Source: Nannocystis bainbridge
GTDB taxonomy: Bacteria > Myxococcota_A > Polyangia > Nannocystales > Nannocystaceae
Assembly (NCBI RefSeq): GCF_028368995.1
Contig: NZ_JAQNDL010000001.1
Location: 3,312,001 to 3,376,000 of the forward strand
Reading direction: 5' to 3'
DNA length: 64,000 bases
The translations under genes were made by a program, and so were the position numbers. Under the pieces are notes generated by a model. The model worked only from the letters and a program-made list of their open reading frames with translations, searched no databases and was not told the origin of the DNA. The stretch's first letter is position 1; each line of letters starts with the position of its first letter. Below, piece by piece: positions 1 through 13,464 of the stretch.

Positions 1-420
1 CAGCTGACAGGCCATCGCCGAGCGCAGCAGATAGGCCCGGCTGTCGCCGACGTGGACCACGTAGCCGCGGTCGCCGTGGAACAGTATCCCGGTGAGCGTG
101 GTACCCATCCCGTGGAGCGAGCGGTCCTGCTGCGCCTGGTCGTAGATCCGGGCGCTCGCCTCCGACGCCGAGGCTTGCAGGATCTCCGCGATCGCCTCCG
201 ACCACGCCTGTTGCGGCATGCCGTGGAGACGCGCCATCCCCCGCCGTACGACCTTGTTGACGACGTCGGCGCACATCGCACTGGCATGCGCCCCGCCGGC
301 GTGGCCACCCATGCCGTCGGCGACGAGGTACAGCCCGAGCGAGCTGTCGACGAGGAAGCTATCCTCGTTCGCCATGCGGACGCGGCCGACGTCGGTGGAT
401 GCCCACGCGATCAAGCGCAC
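1..420 (-). CDS. PP2C-family serine/threonine protein phosphatase (N-terminal part, runs off the window)
   Basis: The reading frame enters from the left edge, so only about 140 N-terminal residues are visible. They carry the PP2C hallmarks: a STDVGRVRMANED stretch near the start (motif 1) and VADGMGGHAGG (motif 2, metal-binding Asp), followed by GMGTTL and HVGDSRAYLLR. By family these are Mn/Mg-dependent phosphatases that remove phosphate from Ser/Thr and oppose Hanks-type kinases. I chose GTG at 418-420 because the first ATG (375) would cut off motif 1; no ATG lies in frame further upstream. A second, separate PP2C gene lies at 53454-54296. Confidence 0.88.
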   Translation of the reverse strand, partial: MRLIAWASTDVGRVRMANEDSFLVDSSLGLYLVADGMGGHAGGAHASAMCADVVNKVVRRGMARLHGMPQQAWSEAIAEILQASASEASARIYDQAQQDRSLHGMGTTLTGILFHGDRGYVVHVGDSRAYLLRSAMACQL

Positions 421-621
421 AGCCTGGACGATACCATGTACGGCCGCGAATCGAGACCCTTCCGTGCGACGGCCCGGGCCCGCGAAGGGGGCCGGCGGCG
501 CAGATGCGGCGGCGCTGGCGATGCGTGAGTAAACCGACGGCTCCGGGCCGCTCCGGCGGGCGGTGCGGCAACGGAGCCAGTCCTCGGGGCCAGGTGCGGC
601 TGGGGCCCGCTCGGGCCCGGG

Positions 622-2169
<1,548 letters not shown>

Positions 2170-2171
2170 GG

Positions 2172-3290
2172 CTAGCGGCCCCCCTTCAGGAATTCGCGGA
2201 TCGAGTCCATGATGTCGTCCTTGCTCTTGATCTCGGAGGTCACGAGGGCGATGTTCTTGGCGAACGCGGACCGCAGGTCCTTGATGAACTGGCCCGAGCC
2301 GTAGGGCGACTCGACCTGGCCGTAGCCGAACTGGTTGCACTTGGGCAGCAGCTGCTGCTTGACCAGCTGGATGCAGGTCGCGGTGTCGTCGACCGACCAG
2401 TTGTCGCCGTCGCTGAAGTGGAACGCGTAGATGTTCCACTGCTCGGGGCTGAACTCGGCGTCGATCAGCTCGGCGCACAGCTTGTAGGCCGAGCTGATCA
2501 TCGTCCCGCCCGACTCGCGGGTGCGGAAGAAGACGTCGCGCTCGACCACCCGCGCGGTCGCGTCGTGGATGATGTAGCGCGACTCCAGCCCCTTGTACTG
2601 GCTGCGCAGCCACGTATCGATCCAGAACGACTCGATGCGGACGATCTCTTTCTGCTCGTCGCCCATCGAGCCCGACACGTCCATCATGTAGATGATCACC
2701 GCATTGGTCTGCGGGCGCGGGTCGGTGCGCCACGAGCGATAGCGGCGGTCCTCGCGGATCGGCACGATCACCGGGCGCGCCGGGTCGTACGAGCCCATCG
2801 CCACCTGGCGGCGGAGCGCGCGCTTGTAGGTCGCCTTGAAGTTGCGCAGCGACTCGGGGCCGGTGTTGCGCAGGCCGACATAGCGGTCTTTGCGGGTCTC
2901 TAACGAATGCGTGCCCTTGGGCTGGATGTTGGGCAGACCGAGCTCTTCTCCCATGATTTGAGCGAGCTCTTCGAGCGTGACCTCGACCTCGAGCGACTTG
3001 CCGCCCTCCTGCTCGCCGGCCTTGCCCGCGCCGCCCGGGCCGTCCTTGCCCGAGCCGCCGACCGGGTCGCAGGGCTCGCCGTCGCCCTGGCCGACGCCCT
3101 GGCCGCTGTTGTCGCCGTGCACGAACCGCGGGATGTTGATCTGCGGCATCGGGATGGCGACGGTGCCCTGGCCCTTTGGCGCCACCATGTCGCCGCGAGA
3201 GATGTATTTGCGCAAGTTCTGCCGAATTTTGCCGCGAATGATCTCTCGGAAGCGGCTGTGGTCCTGCTCGATGCGCGAAATCATGGACAA
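2172..3290 (-). CDS. yhbH: YhbH/YeaH (DUF444) VWA-domain protein
   Basis: This is a 372-residue protein of the DUF444 family. It starts with the typical [19 protein letters not shown] helix, followed by a Gly-rich linker (about residues 60-100) and a VWA-like domain with the MIDAS sequence DVSGSMG near residue 205. Family members act with the kinase PrkA in stress or sporulation responses; the molecular role is not established. It is the first gene of a yhbH-spoVR pair and diverges from prkA across about 160 bp, so one control region may serve all three genes. Either Met1 or Met3 could be the start. Confidence 0.95.
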   Translation of the reverse strand: MSMISRIEQDHSRFREIIRGKIRQNLRKYISRGDMVAPKGQGTVAIPMPQINIPRFVHGDNSGQGVGQGDGEPCDPVGGSGKDGPGGAGKAGEQEGGKSLEVEVTLEELAQIMGEELGLPNIQPKGTHSLETRKDRYVGLRNTGPESLRNFKATYKRALRRQVAMGSYDPARPVIVPIREDRRYRSWRTDPRPQTNAVIIYMMDVSGSMGDEQKEIVRIESFWIDTWLRSQYKGLESRYIIHDATARVVERDVFFRTRESGGTMISSAYKLCAELIDAEFSPEQWNIYAFHFSDGDNWSVDDTATCIQLVKQQLLPKCNQFGYGQVESPYGSGQFIKDLRSAFAKNIALVTSEIKSKDDIMDSIREFLKGGR

Positions 3291-3451
3291 CCAGAGTATG
3301 CGAGGTGTGCGGCAGAAGCGAGGCGGATGCGAGGCTACGCGCGCGCAGCGGCGTAAACGCGAATCTGGCCGCGGTGCGCGCCGACGTGCCTGCCCGCGCG
3401 TCGCTTCCGCGGTGGCCGCTTCCGCGACCCTCGTGTACAGTCTCGGTTACG

Positions 3452-5503
<2,052 letters not shown>

Positions 5504-5528
5504 GCCCGCCGAACGGGTGATGCGCGCG

Positions 5529-5552
5529 AGCGGGGGCCTTCGCGCCCCCGCT
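5529..5552. terminator. bidirectional hairpin terminator between prkA and the histidine kinase gene
   Basis: A perfect 9-bp G+C-rich stem (AGCGGGGGC at 5529-5537 pairing with 5544-5552) with a six-base loop lies between the convergent ends of prkA and the kinase gene. It overlaps the TAG stop of the kinase. No T-tract follows on either side. Confidence 0.6.
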
Positions 5553-7398
5553 ACGACGTCGCGGGTCCGAGCGGCAGGTCGACGCGGAAGGTCGAGCCGA
5601 CGTTCGGCTCGGAGTCGAGGGTGATCGTCCCGTGGTGGGCCTGGACGATCTCGCGGGCGATGTAGAGGCCGAGCCCGAGCCCGCTGAACGAGCCGACGCG
5701 GTGGGCCCGCTCGAACGGCTGGAACAGCTTGGCGCGGGCCTCGGGGTCGATGCCGATGCCGTGGTCCTCGACCTCGATGCGGGCGGTGTCCGGGGACGGC
5801 GACGTCAGCCGCACCGTGACCGGCCGGTTCGCGCCGTACTTGAACGCGTTGCTGACCAGGTTGTCGAGCACCTGCTCGACGCGCCGCCGGTCCCACGTGG
5901 CCACGAGCGGCGGCGAGCCCGGCGGCGGCAGCTCGAGGGACAGGTCGGCGCGCGCGCGGGCGTCGTGCTCGCACAGCTGGGTGCAGAAGGTCGTCAGCAG
6001 CTCGGCGACTTCGAGCTCCTGCGGCTCGAGGAACAGCTTCTTGTGCGACAGCCGGGTGGCGTCGAGCATGTCGGCGACCAGCGAGTCGATCTTGCGGGCC
6101 TGGCGGATGATGAGCTGCAGCGCGGCGACCAGCGGCTCCTTGAGGGTCGGGTCGGAGCTCGGCGGCAGCCGGCGCAGCAAGGATTCGGCGCGCAGCAGGA
6201 TCGAGGTGATAGGGGTGCGGAGCTCGTGGCTGGCGACGGAGAGGAATTCGTCGCGCACGCCGATCGCGTCGCGCAGCACCTGCTCGGCCTGCTTGCGCGC
6301 CGAGATGTCGACCAGCGTGCCCGACATCCGCACGCCCTCGCCGGCGTAGTCGCAGAACACGCCGCCCTGGGAGAACAGCCAGCGTTCGGGCACCTGGGGA
6401 TCGCGCAGGCGGAAATCGGAGCGGAAGGTCGAGCGGGCGGCCATCGCGTCGGCGAGCGCCTTGCCGACGCGATCGCGGTCCTCGCGGTGGATGAGCCGCA
6501 GGAAATCCTCGACGCCGTGCGGCTGATCGTCGGGCGACATGCCGAGCAGGGCCTTGGTGGTGTCCGACCAGATGACCTGCCCGGTGAGCAGGTCCCAGTC
6601 CCAGATGCCCGTCTCGGCCGCGCGCATGGCCTCGTTGATGCGGCTGTACTCGCGCAGCCGGGTGCTGAGGTCGACGACGTAGCCGATGAACTGGTTCTGC
6701 CGCGGCCGCACCAGCGCGTAGCCGATCAACACCGGCACGCGGCTGCCGTCCTTGCGCACGTAGTCCTTCTCGTACGGGCGGCACCGGCCGGTGCGCAGCG
6801 CCTCCTCCATGCCCTGGTGGTCGCGCATGAGGTGCTCGGGCGCGGTGCAGCGGTCCCAGCGGAATACCCTCAGGTCGATCTCGTCGTGGGTGTAGCCGAG
6901 GATCCGCAGGTACTCGTCGGTGGCCTCGACCAGCTGCCCGTGCATGTCGCTGACGAACATGCCGACCAGCTGCGCCAGCCCGCCCGCCTTGGCCGCCTCG
7001 TAGACCGCCGTCTCGCGCAGGTTCTCGACCACGCACACGGCCCCGAGCAAGCGGCCGTCGGGCGTCAGCACCGGCCGCGCGCTCTCCCGCACGCGCAGCT
7101 GCCGGCCGTCGCGCCAGCCGAGCGCGTAGCTGTGGCCCGAGGCCCTCGCGCGCGTGCGCAGGGCGACCGCGACCGCCGTGTCCTCGCGCCCCAGCGGCGC
7201 GCCCGCCAGGGTGGCCAGCTCGTCCGCAGGGCAGTACGGCGGCGAGGCGTCCGGCGTCAGCCGCAGCAGCGCCGCGGCGTCGGCGTTGAAGGCGACGACC
7301 TGACCGTGCGCGTCGCAGACGTAGGCCGCCTGCGGCAGCGCCTCCAACAGGTCGCGGGCGCCGATCATCTCCAGGGCGGTGGCGTCGGTCGCGGTCAT
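5551..7398 (-). CDS. soluble multi-PAS sensor histidine kinase
   Basis: The product has 615 residues and no membrane segment. Three PAS-like modules occupy roughly residues 12-120, 145-260 and 262-385 (the third ends with [13 protein letters not shown]). A HisKA domain follows, with H-box [11 protein letters not shown] (phospho-acceptor His391). The HATPase domain has the N-box [11 protein letters not shown]1 VEDHGIGI and G2 [13 protein letters not shown]. It should autophosphorylate in response to an intracellular signal and pass phosphate to a response regulator, but no regulator gene is adjacent. It is therefore an orphan kinase, common in myxobacteria. It converges on prkA. Confidence 0.93.
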   Translation of the reverse strand: MTATDATALEMIGARDLLEALPQAAYVCDAHGQVVAFNADAAALLRLTPDASPPYCPADELATLAGAPLGREDTAVAVALRTRARASGHSYALGWRDGRQLRVRESARPVLTPDGRLLGAVCVVENLRETAVYEAAKAGGLAQLVGMFVSDMHGQLVEATDEYLRILGYTHDEIDLRVFRWDRCTAPEHLMRDHQGMEEALRTGRCRPYEKDYVRKDGSRVPVLIGYALVRPRQNQFIGYVVDLSTRLREYSRINEAMRAAETGIWDWDLLTGQVIWSDTTKALLGMSPDDQPHGVEDFLRLIHREDRDRVGKALADAMAARSTFRSDFRLRDPQVPERWLFSQGGVFCDYAGEGVRMSGTLVDISARKQAEQVLRDAIGVRDEFLSVASHELRTPITSILLRAESLLRRLPPSSDPTLKEPLVAALQLIIRQARKIDSLVADMLDATRLSHKKLFLEPQELEVAELLTTFCTQLCEHDARARADLSLELPPPGSPPLVATWDRRRVEQVLDNLVSNAFKYGANRPVTVRLTSPSPDTARIEVEDHGIGIDPEARAKLFQPFERAHRVGSFSGLGLGLYIAREIVQAHHGTITLDSEPNVGSTFRVDLPLGPATS

Positions 7399-7579
7399 GG
7401 CGGCGCGACGACTAGAGTACCGCGGCGCGCCGCGGCGCGGCTGACTGCCGGGACGCCCCGACGCCCTCTGCCGCAGCCACCGGCGCGCCCTCGCGGCGGA
7501 GTCATGCGCCGGGGCGGCCGCGCGCGGACGGCCTCATCGGCAGGCGGGCGATGCCGGCGTCCGCACGCCTGCTCCGCCG

Positions 7580-8233
7580 TCACTGCCAGCAACGGGCCAC
7601 GCCGGGCAGCGTCGCCTTGACGTAGGCGCGGCGCGTGACGTCGAGGTAGTCGAGCAGCACCTCGAAGCGCCCGCACTGCAGCTCGACCCACTCCGGGCTC
7701 GGCTCGCCGACCGCCACGCAGCCCCACCGCTCGAGCTGGGCCCGCCAGTCGGCCACCCGCGCGGTCCCGGCGGCCCCATCGGCGGCCGCGATGCTGGCCT
7801 CCGCCGCCGCCACGCTGCCGGAGATCGGCTTCGGCTCGATGATCGCGTTCAGCGGCGGTGGCTCGCCCTCCGTCGCCGTCTGCAGCAAGACCACCGTCGC
7901 CGGCAGCTCCTGCAGCGGGAAGCTGCAGCCCCACTTGGTGTAGCCCGGCCGGGTCGCCGAGCACCACATCATCCGCTCGGGCTCGGCGCAGCCGATCGCC
8001 ACGTCGGCGGCCGGCCGCGACAGCGCGCAGATCGCCGCGAGCGGCTCCGCGATCATGTCCTTGCCGCACACCGGCAGCGCCGCCGGGTCGACCTCCGGCG
8101 GCGGCGACTCGGGCGGCGAGGCCGGCGGCGGCGTCTGGACCGGCGGCGGCGAGGGTCGCTCACAACCTGTCTCGAGAGACAGCATCACTACCCACCAGGC
8201 GGAGCGGCCGATCGACACGAGCCCCAAGTTCAC
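7580..8233 (-). CDS. hypothetical lipoprotein with a repeat-encoded lipobox region
   Basis: This is a 217-residue protein of no recognised family. The N-terminus has a hydrophobic stretch followed by MLSLETGCERP, a Pro-rich linker and a Cys-containing domain (CGKDM, ICAL, IGCAEP, WCS, WGCSF, WGCV, LQCG, ARCW). The likely lipidated Cys follows LETG, which is a poor lipobox (Glu instead of Leu at -3), so lipid attachment is uncertain. This part of the gene coincides with a copy of the dispersed palindrome (8167-8182). The many Cys suggest disulfides in an exported domain. Confidence 0.65.
   Translation of the reverse strand: MNLGLVSIGRSAWWVVMLSLETGCERPSPPPVQTPPPASPPESPPPEVDPAALPVCGKDMIAEPLAAICALSRPAADVAIGCAEPERMMWCSATRPGYTKWGCSFPLQELPATVVLLQTATEGEPPPLNAIIEPKPISGSVAAAEASIAAADGAAGTARVADWRAQLERWGCVAVGEPSPEWVELQCGRFEVLLDYLDVTRRAYVKATLPGVARCWQ
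8167..8182. repeat. dispersed palindrome copy inside a lipoprotein signal-peptide region
   Basis: CTGTCTCGAGAGACAG has six-base arms (CTGTCT/AGACAG) around CGAG. Read on the minus strand it encodes LSLETG, immediately before the putative lipidation Cys of the gene at 7580-8233. Confidence 0.7.
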
Positions 8234-8257
8234 CGCGCGGCGCGCCGGCCGTCAAGC

Positions 8258-9043
8258 TCATGGCCCGCCGAAGCTCGCGATCACCGGGATGTGGTCGGAC
8301 GGCGCGTCCCAGCCGCGCGGGGTCTTGTCGTGGACCACCGACTCGCAGCGGGCGTACAGCGGCGCGCTGGCGTAGACGTGGTCGATGCGCATGCCGCGGT
8401 TGCGGTCGAAGTCGGCGCGGCGGTAGTCCCACCAGGTGTACTGGCCGGGGCGGTCGTCGTGCTTGCGGAAGCAGTCCTGCAGGCCGAAAGCCAGCAGCTC
8501 GCGCAGGGCCGCGTGCTCCTCCGGCGAGAAGTGGGTGGAGCCGACGAGCGCGCGCGGGTCGACCACGTCGCGCTCGTCGGGGGCGATGTTGAAGTCGCCG
8601 CACAGGATCACCGGCGCCGCGGGCGAGCAGTGCTCGGCGAGCTCGGCCTTGAGCCTGGCCAGCCACGCCAGCTTGTAGGTGAAGGCCTCGGTGCCGAGCG
8701 CGGTGCCGTTGGGGACGTAGAGGTTGTAGAGGCGGAGGCCGTCGATCTCGGTGTTCAAGATCCGGCAGGCGGAGTCGGCGTCGCCGCCGCGGAAGCCGAG
8801 CACGACCTCGGTCGGCTTGACCTTCGAGAGCGTGGCCACGCCGGCGTAGCCCTTGGCCCCGTGGATGTGGACGGTGTAACCGAGCTCCGCGAACGGTACC
8901 CGCGGGAACACCTTGTCCTCGCATTTGGTCTCCTGCAGGCAGGCGACGTCGGGGCTCTTCTCGGCGAGGAAGCTGAGCACGTCGTCGAGGCGCGCGCGGA
9001 TCCCGTTGACGTTCCACGTCAGCAGCGTGAAGGGCCGGTTCAT
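8258..9043 (-). CDS. xth: exodeoxyribonuclease III
   Basis: This 261-residue enzyme belongs to the exonuclease III/AP endonuclease family of base-excision repair, which cuts 5' to abasic sites and removes nucleotides 3' to 5'. The active-site motifs are all present: WNVNGIRAR, LQETKCED, YNLYVPNG, GDFNIAPDE, MRIDHVYAS and the terminal SDHIPV (catalytic His). The length is typical. ATG at 9043 directly precedes the conserved RPFTLLTWNVNG. The stop lies 24 bases from the start of the next gene on the same strand; the permease gene upstream ends 10 bases before this start. Confidence 0.96.
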   Translation of the reverse strand: MNRPFTLLTWNVNGIRARLDDVLSFLAEKSPDVACLQETKCEDKVFPRVPFAELGYTVHIHGAKGYAGVATLSKVKPTEVVLGFRGGDADSACRILNTEIDGLRLYNLYVPNGTALGTEAFTYKLAWLARLKAELAEHCSPAAPVILCGDFNIAPDERDVVDPRALVGSTHFSPEEHAALRELLAFGLQDCFRKHDDRPGQYTWWDYRRADFDRNRGMRIDHVYASAPLYARCESVVHDKTPRGWDAPSDHIPVIASFGGP

Positions 9044-9053
9044 GGCGCGAACC

Positions 9054-10403
9054 TTAGCGCAAGCGCAGCCGCGGCGCGACGACGAGGGCGTGCAGCAGCA
9101 GCGCCAGCGCGAACCACCCCGCCGCCATCAACACCGAGAGGTCGCCCTTGGCCGCCAGCGCGACCAGCACGAACACGCTCGAGCCTACGTAGATGATCGG
9201 CGCCCACGGGTAGAAGCCGACGCGATACGGCCGCGGGTGGTCTGGATCCTTGCGCCGCAAGGAGACCACGCTGGCGACCGCGAGCGAGCCCGAGATGAGC
9301 ATCGCCGCCGCCGCGTAGTCCATCAGCTGCTCGAAGCGATGGCTGAGGATCAGCGCGATCGCCAGGACCGCCTGCAACCACAGCGCGACCATCGGGGTGC
9401 CGAAGCGGGCGGACAGCCGGCCCGCCGCGGGGAAGCAGTGGCCTTCCTCGGCCATCGCGTAGGCGATCCGTGAGCCGGTCATGACGGTGCCGTTGATCGA
9501 GCCGAGCATCGCCAGCAGGATCATCAGCGTCACCACGATCACGCCCGCGTGGCCGAACAGCGCCCCGGCGGCCGCGGTGCCGGCCTCGCCGACCCCGGCC
9601 AGCTTGTCGATCTCGAACACCGAGAGGTAGCCGGCGCACAGCACGAAGTAGAGGATCGCGACCATGAGCGTCCCGCCGACCACCGCGCGCGGCAGGTTGC
9701 GCCCGGGGTCGGCGATCTCCCCGCCGATGTAGATCGCCGCGTTCCACCCGGAATAAGCGAAGTAGATCGACAGGTATGCCTGGGCCACGGCGGAGGCCGA
9801 AGGGCTGGGGTCGAGCCCCGACCGCAGCGCCTCGGCCGAGACCTCGACGGTGCCGATGTCGCCGACCACGAACAGACTGACCGCCAGCAGCACCGCCAGC
9901 GGCACCATCGTCAGCACCAGCTGCACGCGCCCGGACAGCACGATGCCGATGTGATTGAGCCCCGTGAGCGCGACCACCAGCGCGATCGCCCAGAACGTCG
10001 GGCCGGCCAGCGTCACCAGCCCGAGGTCGACCGGCGCGGCGAAGCTCGGCCCGAGCAGCACCGGCAGCTGGAACGCGGCTGTCCCGACGGCCATGGTCGC
10101 GAGCGAGCCCGGGAACGTCGCCAGCAGCTGCAGCCAACCCGTGGCGAACGCGATGCCCGGCCCGTAGGCCGCGCGCAGGTACGGGTACTCGCCGCCCGCC
10201 CGCGGCATCATCGCTCCGAGCTCGGCCACGCACAGCGCCCCGCACAGCGCCGCCAGCCCGCCGGCGACCCACATCAGCAGGAACCACAACGGGCTCTGCA
10301 CGTGGCTGGCGACCACCGGCGGGGCGATGAAGATGCCGATGCCGAGCATCGAGCCCGCGACCAGCGCTTGCGCCGCCCAGGGGCCGAGGTGTCGCGTCTC
10401 CAT
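9054..10403 (-). CDS. APC-family amino acid permease
   Basis: This is a 449-residue integral inner-membrane protein with about 12 hydrophobic segments. The N-terminal GSMLGIGIFIAPPVV matches the APC signature of the first membrane helix, and GGEYPYLRAAYGPGIAF that of the second. By family it imports amino acids or polyamines with protons or by exchange. The substrate cannot be read from sequence. It is followed after ten bases by xth, probably by chance co-orientation rather than a shared role. Confidence 0.9.
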   Translation of the reverse strand: METRHLGPWAAQALVAGSMLGIGIFIAPPVVASHVQSPLWFLLMWVAGGLAALCGALCVAELGAMMPRAGGEYPYLRAAYGPGIAFATGWLQLLATFPGSLATMAVGTAAFQLPVLLGPSFAAPVDLGLVTLAGPTFWAIALVVALTGLNHIGIVLSGRVQLVLTMVPLAVLLAVSLFVVGDIGTVEVSAEALRSGLDPSPSASAVAQAYLSIYFAYSGWNAAIYIGGEIADPGRNLPRAVVGGTLMVAILYFVLCAGYLSVFEIDKLAGVGEAGTAAAGALFGHAGVIVVTLMILLAMLGSINGTVMTGSRIAYAMAEEGHCFPAAGRLSARFGTPMVALWLQAVLAIALILSHRFEQLMDYAAAAMLISGSLAVASVVSLRRKDPDHPRPYRVGFYPWAPIIYVGSSVFVLVALAAKGDLSVLMAAGWFALALLLHALVVAPRLRLR

Positions 10404-10549
10404 CCGGCGCAGCCTAACCGATGATGGGGGTCCGGTCGTCCGGAGGCAAAAAACCCGGCCCGTCGCGCGAGCCGCCCGCAGATAACCGGCGCAGCCCGAA
10501 CTTTGGCCTTTGACAGCGGGCCGGGCCGCGGCTAGCTTCGCGCCTCGGC

Positions 10550-11479
10550 ATGCGGCGGCTCTGCAGCGCGGCGCTGGCGGTGGGGCTCTGCCTTGCGGCC
10601 TGCAAGACGGGTCCCAACCTCAGTACGGACTACGGTCAAACTGCGCGCGAGAACTACGAGCTCGCGATCGGTGAGTTCACCGACAAGGACTACGAAGAGG
10701 CGATCCAGTACGCCGACTTCGTCCGGATTCGCTTCCCGTTCAGCCGCTACGCCGTCGAGGCCGAGCTGCTGATCGCCCGCGCCGAGTTCGCCCAGGGCAA
10801 CTACACGACCTCGCAGGACCAGTTCAAGCAGTTCTACAAGCTGCACCCGACGCACAAGCACGTGCTCAACGGCTGGTGCGCGTACATGGCGGCGGTCTCG
10901 GCCTACATGAACGCGCCCGAGGGCTTCTTCCTGATGCCCCCGCACTACCAGCGCGACCAGGACCAGCTGCAGGACGCTCTGGTCGAGCTGGCCTACTTCT
11001 TCGACCACTACCCGAGCAGCCCGATGCACCCGCTGGCGCTCAAGCTGCAGGACGAGGTCCGCCGCCGCCTGCTCGAGCACGAGCTCTACGTCGCCAAGTT
11101 CTACCTCGACCGCGACCGCCCCGAGGCCGCGATCGGCCGGCTCGAGACGGCCCACAAGTCGTACTCGGGCATCGGCCTCGACGCCGAGGTGCTGTTCCTG
11201 CTGGCGCTGACGTACCTGAAGATGGACGAGATCGAGCTGTCGCGGACGACCTTCGCCGAGCTGCAGTCGCAGCACCCGAAGCACCACCACGGCCGCCAGG
11301 CCCGCCTCTACCTCAAGTACATCCAGGACACCTACGGCCCGGCCGACGCCAGCCGCAAGCGCCCCGACCGCAGCCCGCCGCGCCCGGTCGCCCCGCCGCG
11401 GCCCAAGCAGGTCGACGACACCGAGGCCAAGGGCGGCAAGCCGAAGGCGGCCCTCGAGGGCCGCACGGGTTCGCTGTGA
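10550..11479 (+). CDS. bamD: outer membrane assembly lipoprotein BamD
   Basis: A 309-residue precursor starts with a lipoprotein signal (VGLCLAAC). TPR-like helices follow, including YEEAIQYADFVRIRFPFSRY, AEFAQGNYTTSQDQFKQFY, ALVELAYFFDHYPSSP and LALTYLKMDEIELSRT. BamD is the essential lipoprotein partner of BamA in inserting beta-barrel proteins into the outer membrane. The C-terminal 40 residues are Pro/Lys-rich and variable. The stop codon overlaps the GTG start of truD (GTGA), implying translational coupling. Confidence 0.9.
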   Translation: MRRLCSAALAVGLCLAACKTGPNLSTDYGQTARENYELAIGEFTDKDYEEAIQYADFVRIRFPFSRYAVEAELLIARAEFAQGNYTTSQDQFKQFYKLHPTHKHVLNGWCAYMAAVSAYMNAPEGFFLMPPHYQRDQDQLQDALVELAYFFDHYPSSPMHPLALKLQDEVRRRLLEHELYVAKFYLDRDRPEAAIGRLETAHKSYSGIGLDAEVLFLLALTYLKMDEIELSRTTFAELQSQHPKHHHGRQARLYLKYIQDTYGPADASRKRPDRSPPRPVAPPRPKQVDDTEAKGGKPKAALEGRTGSL

Positions 11480-12705
11480 GCCGCGAGCCCGACGACGCAC
11501 CTGTCCCCGCGGACAGCCACGAGCCGGCTGTCTCGAAGGACAGCTCATCTGTCTCCGAGGACAGCGGGGAGTCTCCTGTCTCCGAGGACAGCCGACCCGA
11601 GCGGGCCGACCGGCGCCGCGAAGGCGAAGCCCCGGCCCGCCGCGGCCTGTCCGAGGCCGACCTCGAGCTCCTGCGCGAACCCCCGCTGCAGACCGCCGAC
11701 CTGCCCGGCGTCGGCGGCGCCATCCGCTCGCGGCCCGAGGACTTTCACGTCCGCGAGGTCCCGGCCTACGACCCCGACGGCCGGCCGAACGCGCACGTGC
11801 TGCTGCTGCTGACCAAGCGCGGCGTCGGCAGCGAGGACGCGATCGCCGAGGTCGCGCGCCAGCTGGCGATCCCCCGCGCCGAGCTCGGGCTCGCCGGGCT
11901 CAAGGACAAGGACGCGGTCACCGAGCAGTGGATCTCCCTGCCGGCCGCCGCCGCCGCGCGCCTCGAGCAATTCGTCCATTCGGACATATCCCTCGGGACA
12001 GCTCACCCGCACGGCAACAAGCTGCGCCGCGGCCACCTGCGCGGCAATCGCTTCACCATCGTCGTGCGCGACCTGGCCGTACCCGTCGACGAGGCGCTGG
12101 CCCGCTGCCAGGCCAAGGTCGAGCGCCTGCGCGCGCTCGGCGGGCTCGACAATCTCTACGGCGAGCAGCGGTTCGGCAGTGACAATTTGGCGCGAGGCCT
12201 CGCCGCTCTGGCGCGCGGGCGCCGGCGCGGTCGCGCCGACTTCCTGCTCAGCGCCGGCCAGTCGGCGCTGTTCAACCTCTACCTGCTCGAGCGGCGCGCC
12301 CGCGGCCTCATGCGCGAGGTCCTGCGCGGCGACATCCTGAAGAAGACCGCCACCGGCGGCCTGTTCGAGTGCACCGACCCGGCCACCGACAAGGCCCGGC
12401 TCGATGCCGGAGAACTCGGCATCACCGGGCCGATGTTCGGCAGCAAGATGCGCGCGCCGGGCCCGGACACCCCCTCCGGCGCCCTGGAGGCGGAGATCCT
12501 GGCGCGCGCGGAGATCGACCTGACGACGCTGCAAGCCTTGGGTCACACGCTCGAGGGGACGCGGCGGCCGCTGCAGATCGCGCCGCTCGCGGTCGACATC
12601 GAGGTCGCGCGCGACGACTTCGGCCCCGGGATCTCCCTCAGCTTCGAGCTGCCCTCCGGGAGCTACGCGACGGCCCTCCTGCGCGAGCTTCAGCGCCCGG
12701 TCTGA
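11476..12705 (+). CDS. truD: tRNA pseudouridine(13) synthase TruD
   Basis: The product is 409 residues. The catalytic region reads GLAGLKDKDAVTEQWISL (Asp of the LKDKxAxTxQ motif), followed by KLRRGHLRGNRF and NLYGEQRFGSDN, all diagnostic of TruD, which makes pseudouridine 13 in tRNA. GTG at 11476 overlaps the bamD stop. Conservation begins only near residue 75. The first 55 or so residues are Ser/Asp/Glu-rich and encoded by four copies of the dispersed palindrome (11501-11591), reading in frame as SKDS and SEDS. A degenerate copy also lies near 11990 within the conserved domain, where the protein reads SDISLGT. Confidence 0.93.
   Translation: MSREPDDAPVPADSHEPAVSKDSSSVSEDSGESPVSEDSRPERADRRREGEAPARRGLSEADLELLREPPLQTADLPGVGGAIRSRPEDFHVREVPAYDPDGRPNAHVLLLLTKRGVGSEDAIAEVARQLAIPRAELGLAGLKDKDAVTEQWISLPAAAAARLEQFVHSDISLGTAHPHGNKLRRGHLRGNRFTIVVRDLAVPVDEALARCQAKVERLRALGGLDNLYGEQRFGSDNLARGLAALARGRRRGRADFLLSAGQSALFNLYLLERRARGLMREVLRGDILKKTATGGLFECTDPATDKARLDAGELGITGPMFGSKMRAPGPDTPSGALEAEILARAEIDLTTLQALGHTLEGTRRPLQIAPLAVDIEVARDDFGPGISLSFELPSGSYATALLRELQRPV
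11501..11591. repeat. four palindrome copies in the 5' end of truD
   Basis: Copies lie at 11501-11516, 11528-11543, 11549-11564 and 11576-11591. Each has CTGTC(C/T) and GGACAG arms around four bases (CCGC, CGAA, CCGA, CCGA). They are spaced 21-27 bp apart and read in one frame. Confidence 0.75.
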
Positions 12706-12779
12706 GCACGCGTGCGCCCGCGTCGCCGGTGAACACTGGCCGTTTCGCGCCGGCTGGGCTACGGTTCGCCGGCCCACCA

Positions 12780-13436
12780 ATGAAGCTCTCGGAAAAATTC
12801 CTCGAGCTCTCGGCTGTCGGCTCCGAGTGGATCCTCTGGATCCTCGTCGGGCTCTCCGTCGTGAGCGTGGCCGTGATGATCGAGCGCCTGATCTTTTACT
12901 CGGGCGTCCAGGGGCGCGACTCGGCGCTGGTCCGGGCGCTCCACGCCGCGCTGGCCGACCGCGACCTCGCCAAGGCGCAGGAGCTGCTGCGCGGCGCCAA
13001 CGGCCCGGGGGCCCGGATCGCCGCGCAGATGCTCGAGACCAGCCAGCGCGGCACCGGCTCGATGGCCGCGATCATGGCCGCGCTGCGCCCCGGCGAGAAG
13101 CTCCGGCTCGAGCGCAACCTCAACTTCCTCGGCACCGTCGGCTCGAACTCGCCGTTCATCGGCCTGCTCGGCACGGTGCTCGGCATCATCGAGACCTTCC
13201 GCGCCATCGAGCGCTCGGGCGTGATGGGCAGCGCCGAGTACTCGAACGCGGTCATGGCCGGCATCTACGAGGCGCTGGTCGCCACCGCCGTCGGCCTCAT
13301 CGTCGCCATCCCGGCCGTCATCGCCTTCAACTTCTTCCAGCGCCGCGTCAAGGCGCTGCTGGGCGAGGCCGACGCGCTCACCAACATGGTGCTGTCGCTG
13401 TCGGGCTCGGGCGACGACACCAAGCGCGCCCACTGA
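12780..13436 (+). CDS. ExbB/TolQ-type proton channel subunit
   Basis: This is a 218-residue inner-membrane protein with three membrane segments: WILWILVGLSVVSVAVMIE at the N-terminus, then NSPFIGLLGTVLGIIETF and ALVATAVGLIVAIPAVIAF in the MotA/TolQ/ExbB domain. With the ExbD-like and TonB-like proteins encoded next, it should use the proton gradient to energise outer-membrane transport. ATG 12780 is chosen because the membrane segment follows at once. The upstream in-frame sequence is antisense-like and unrelated to the family. Confidence 0.92.
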   Translation: MKLSEKFLELSAVGSEWILWILVGLSVVSVAVMIERLIFYSGVQGRDSALVRALHAALADRDLAKAQELLRGANGPGARIAAQMLETSQRGTGSMAAIMAALRPGEKLRLERNLNFLGTVGSNSPFIGLLGTVLGIIETFRAIERSGVMGSAEYSNAVMAGIYEALVATAVGLIVAIPAVIAFNFFQRRVKALLGEADALTNMVLSLSGSGDDTKRAH

Positions 13437-13464
13437 GCCGGGCTTCGCAGGGGGACTCCACGCC

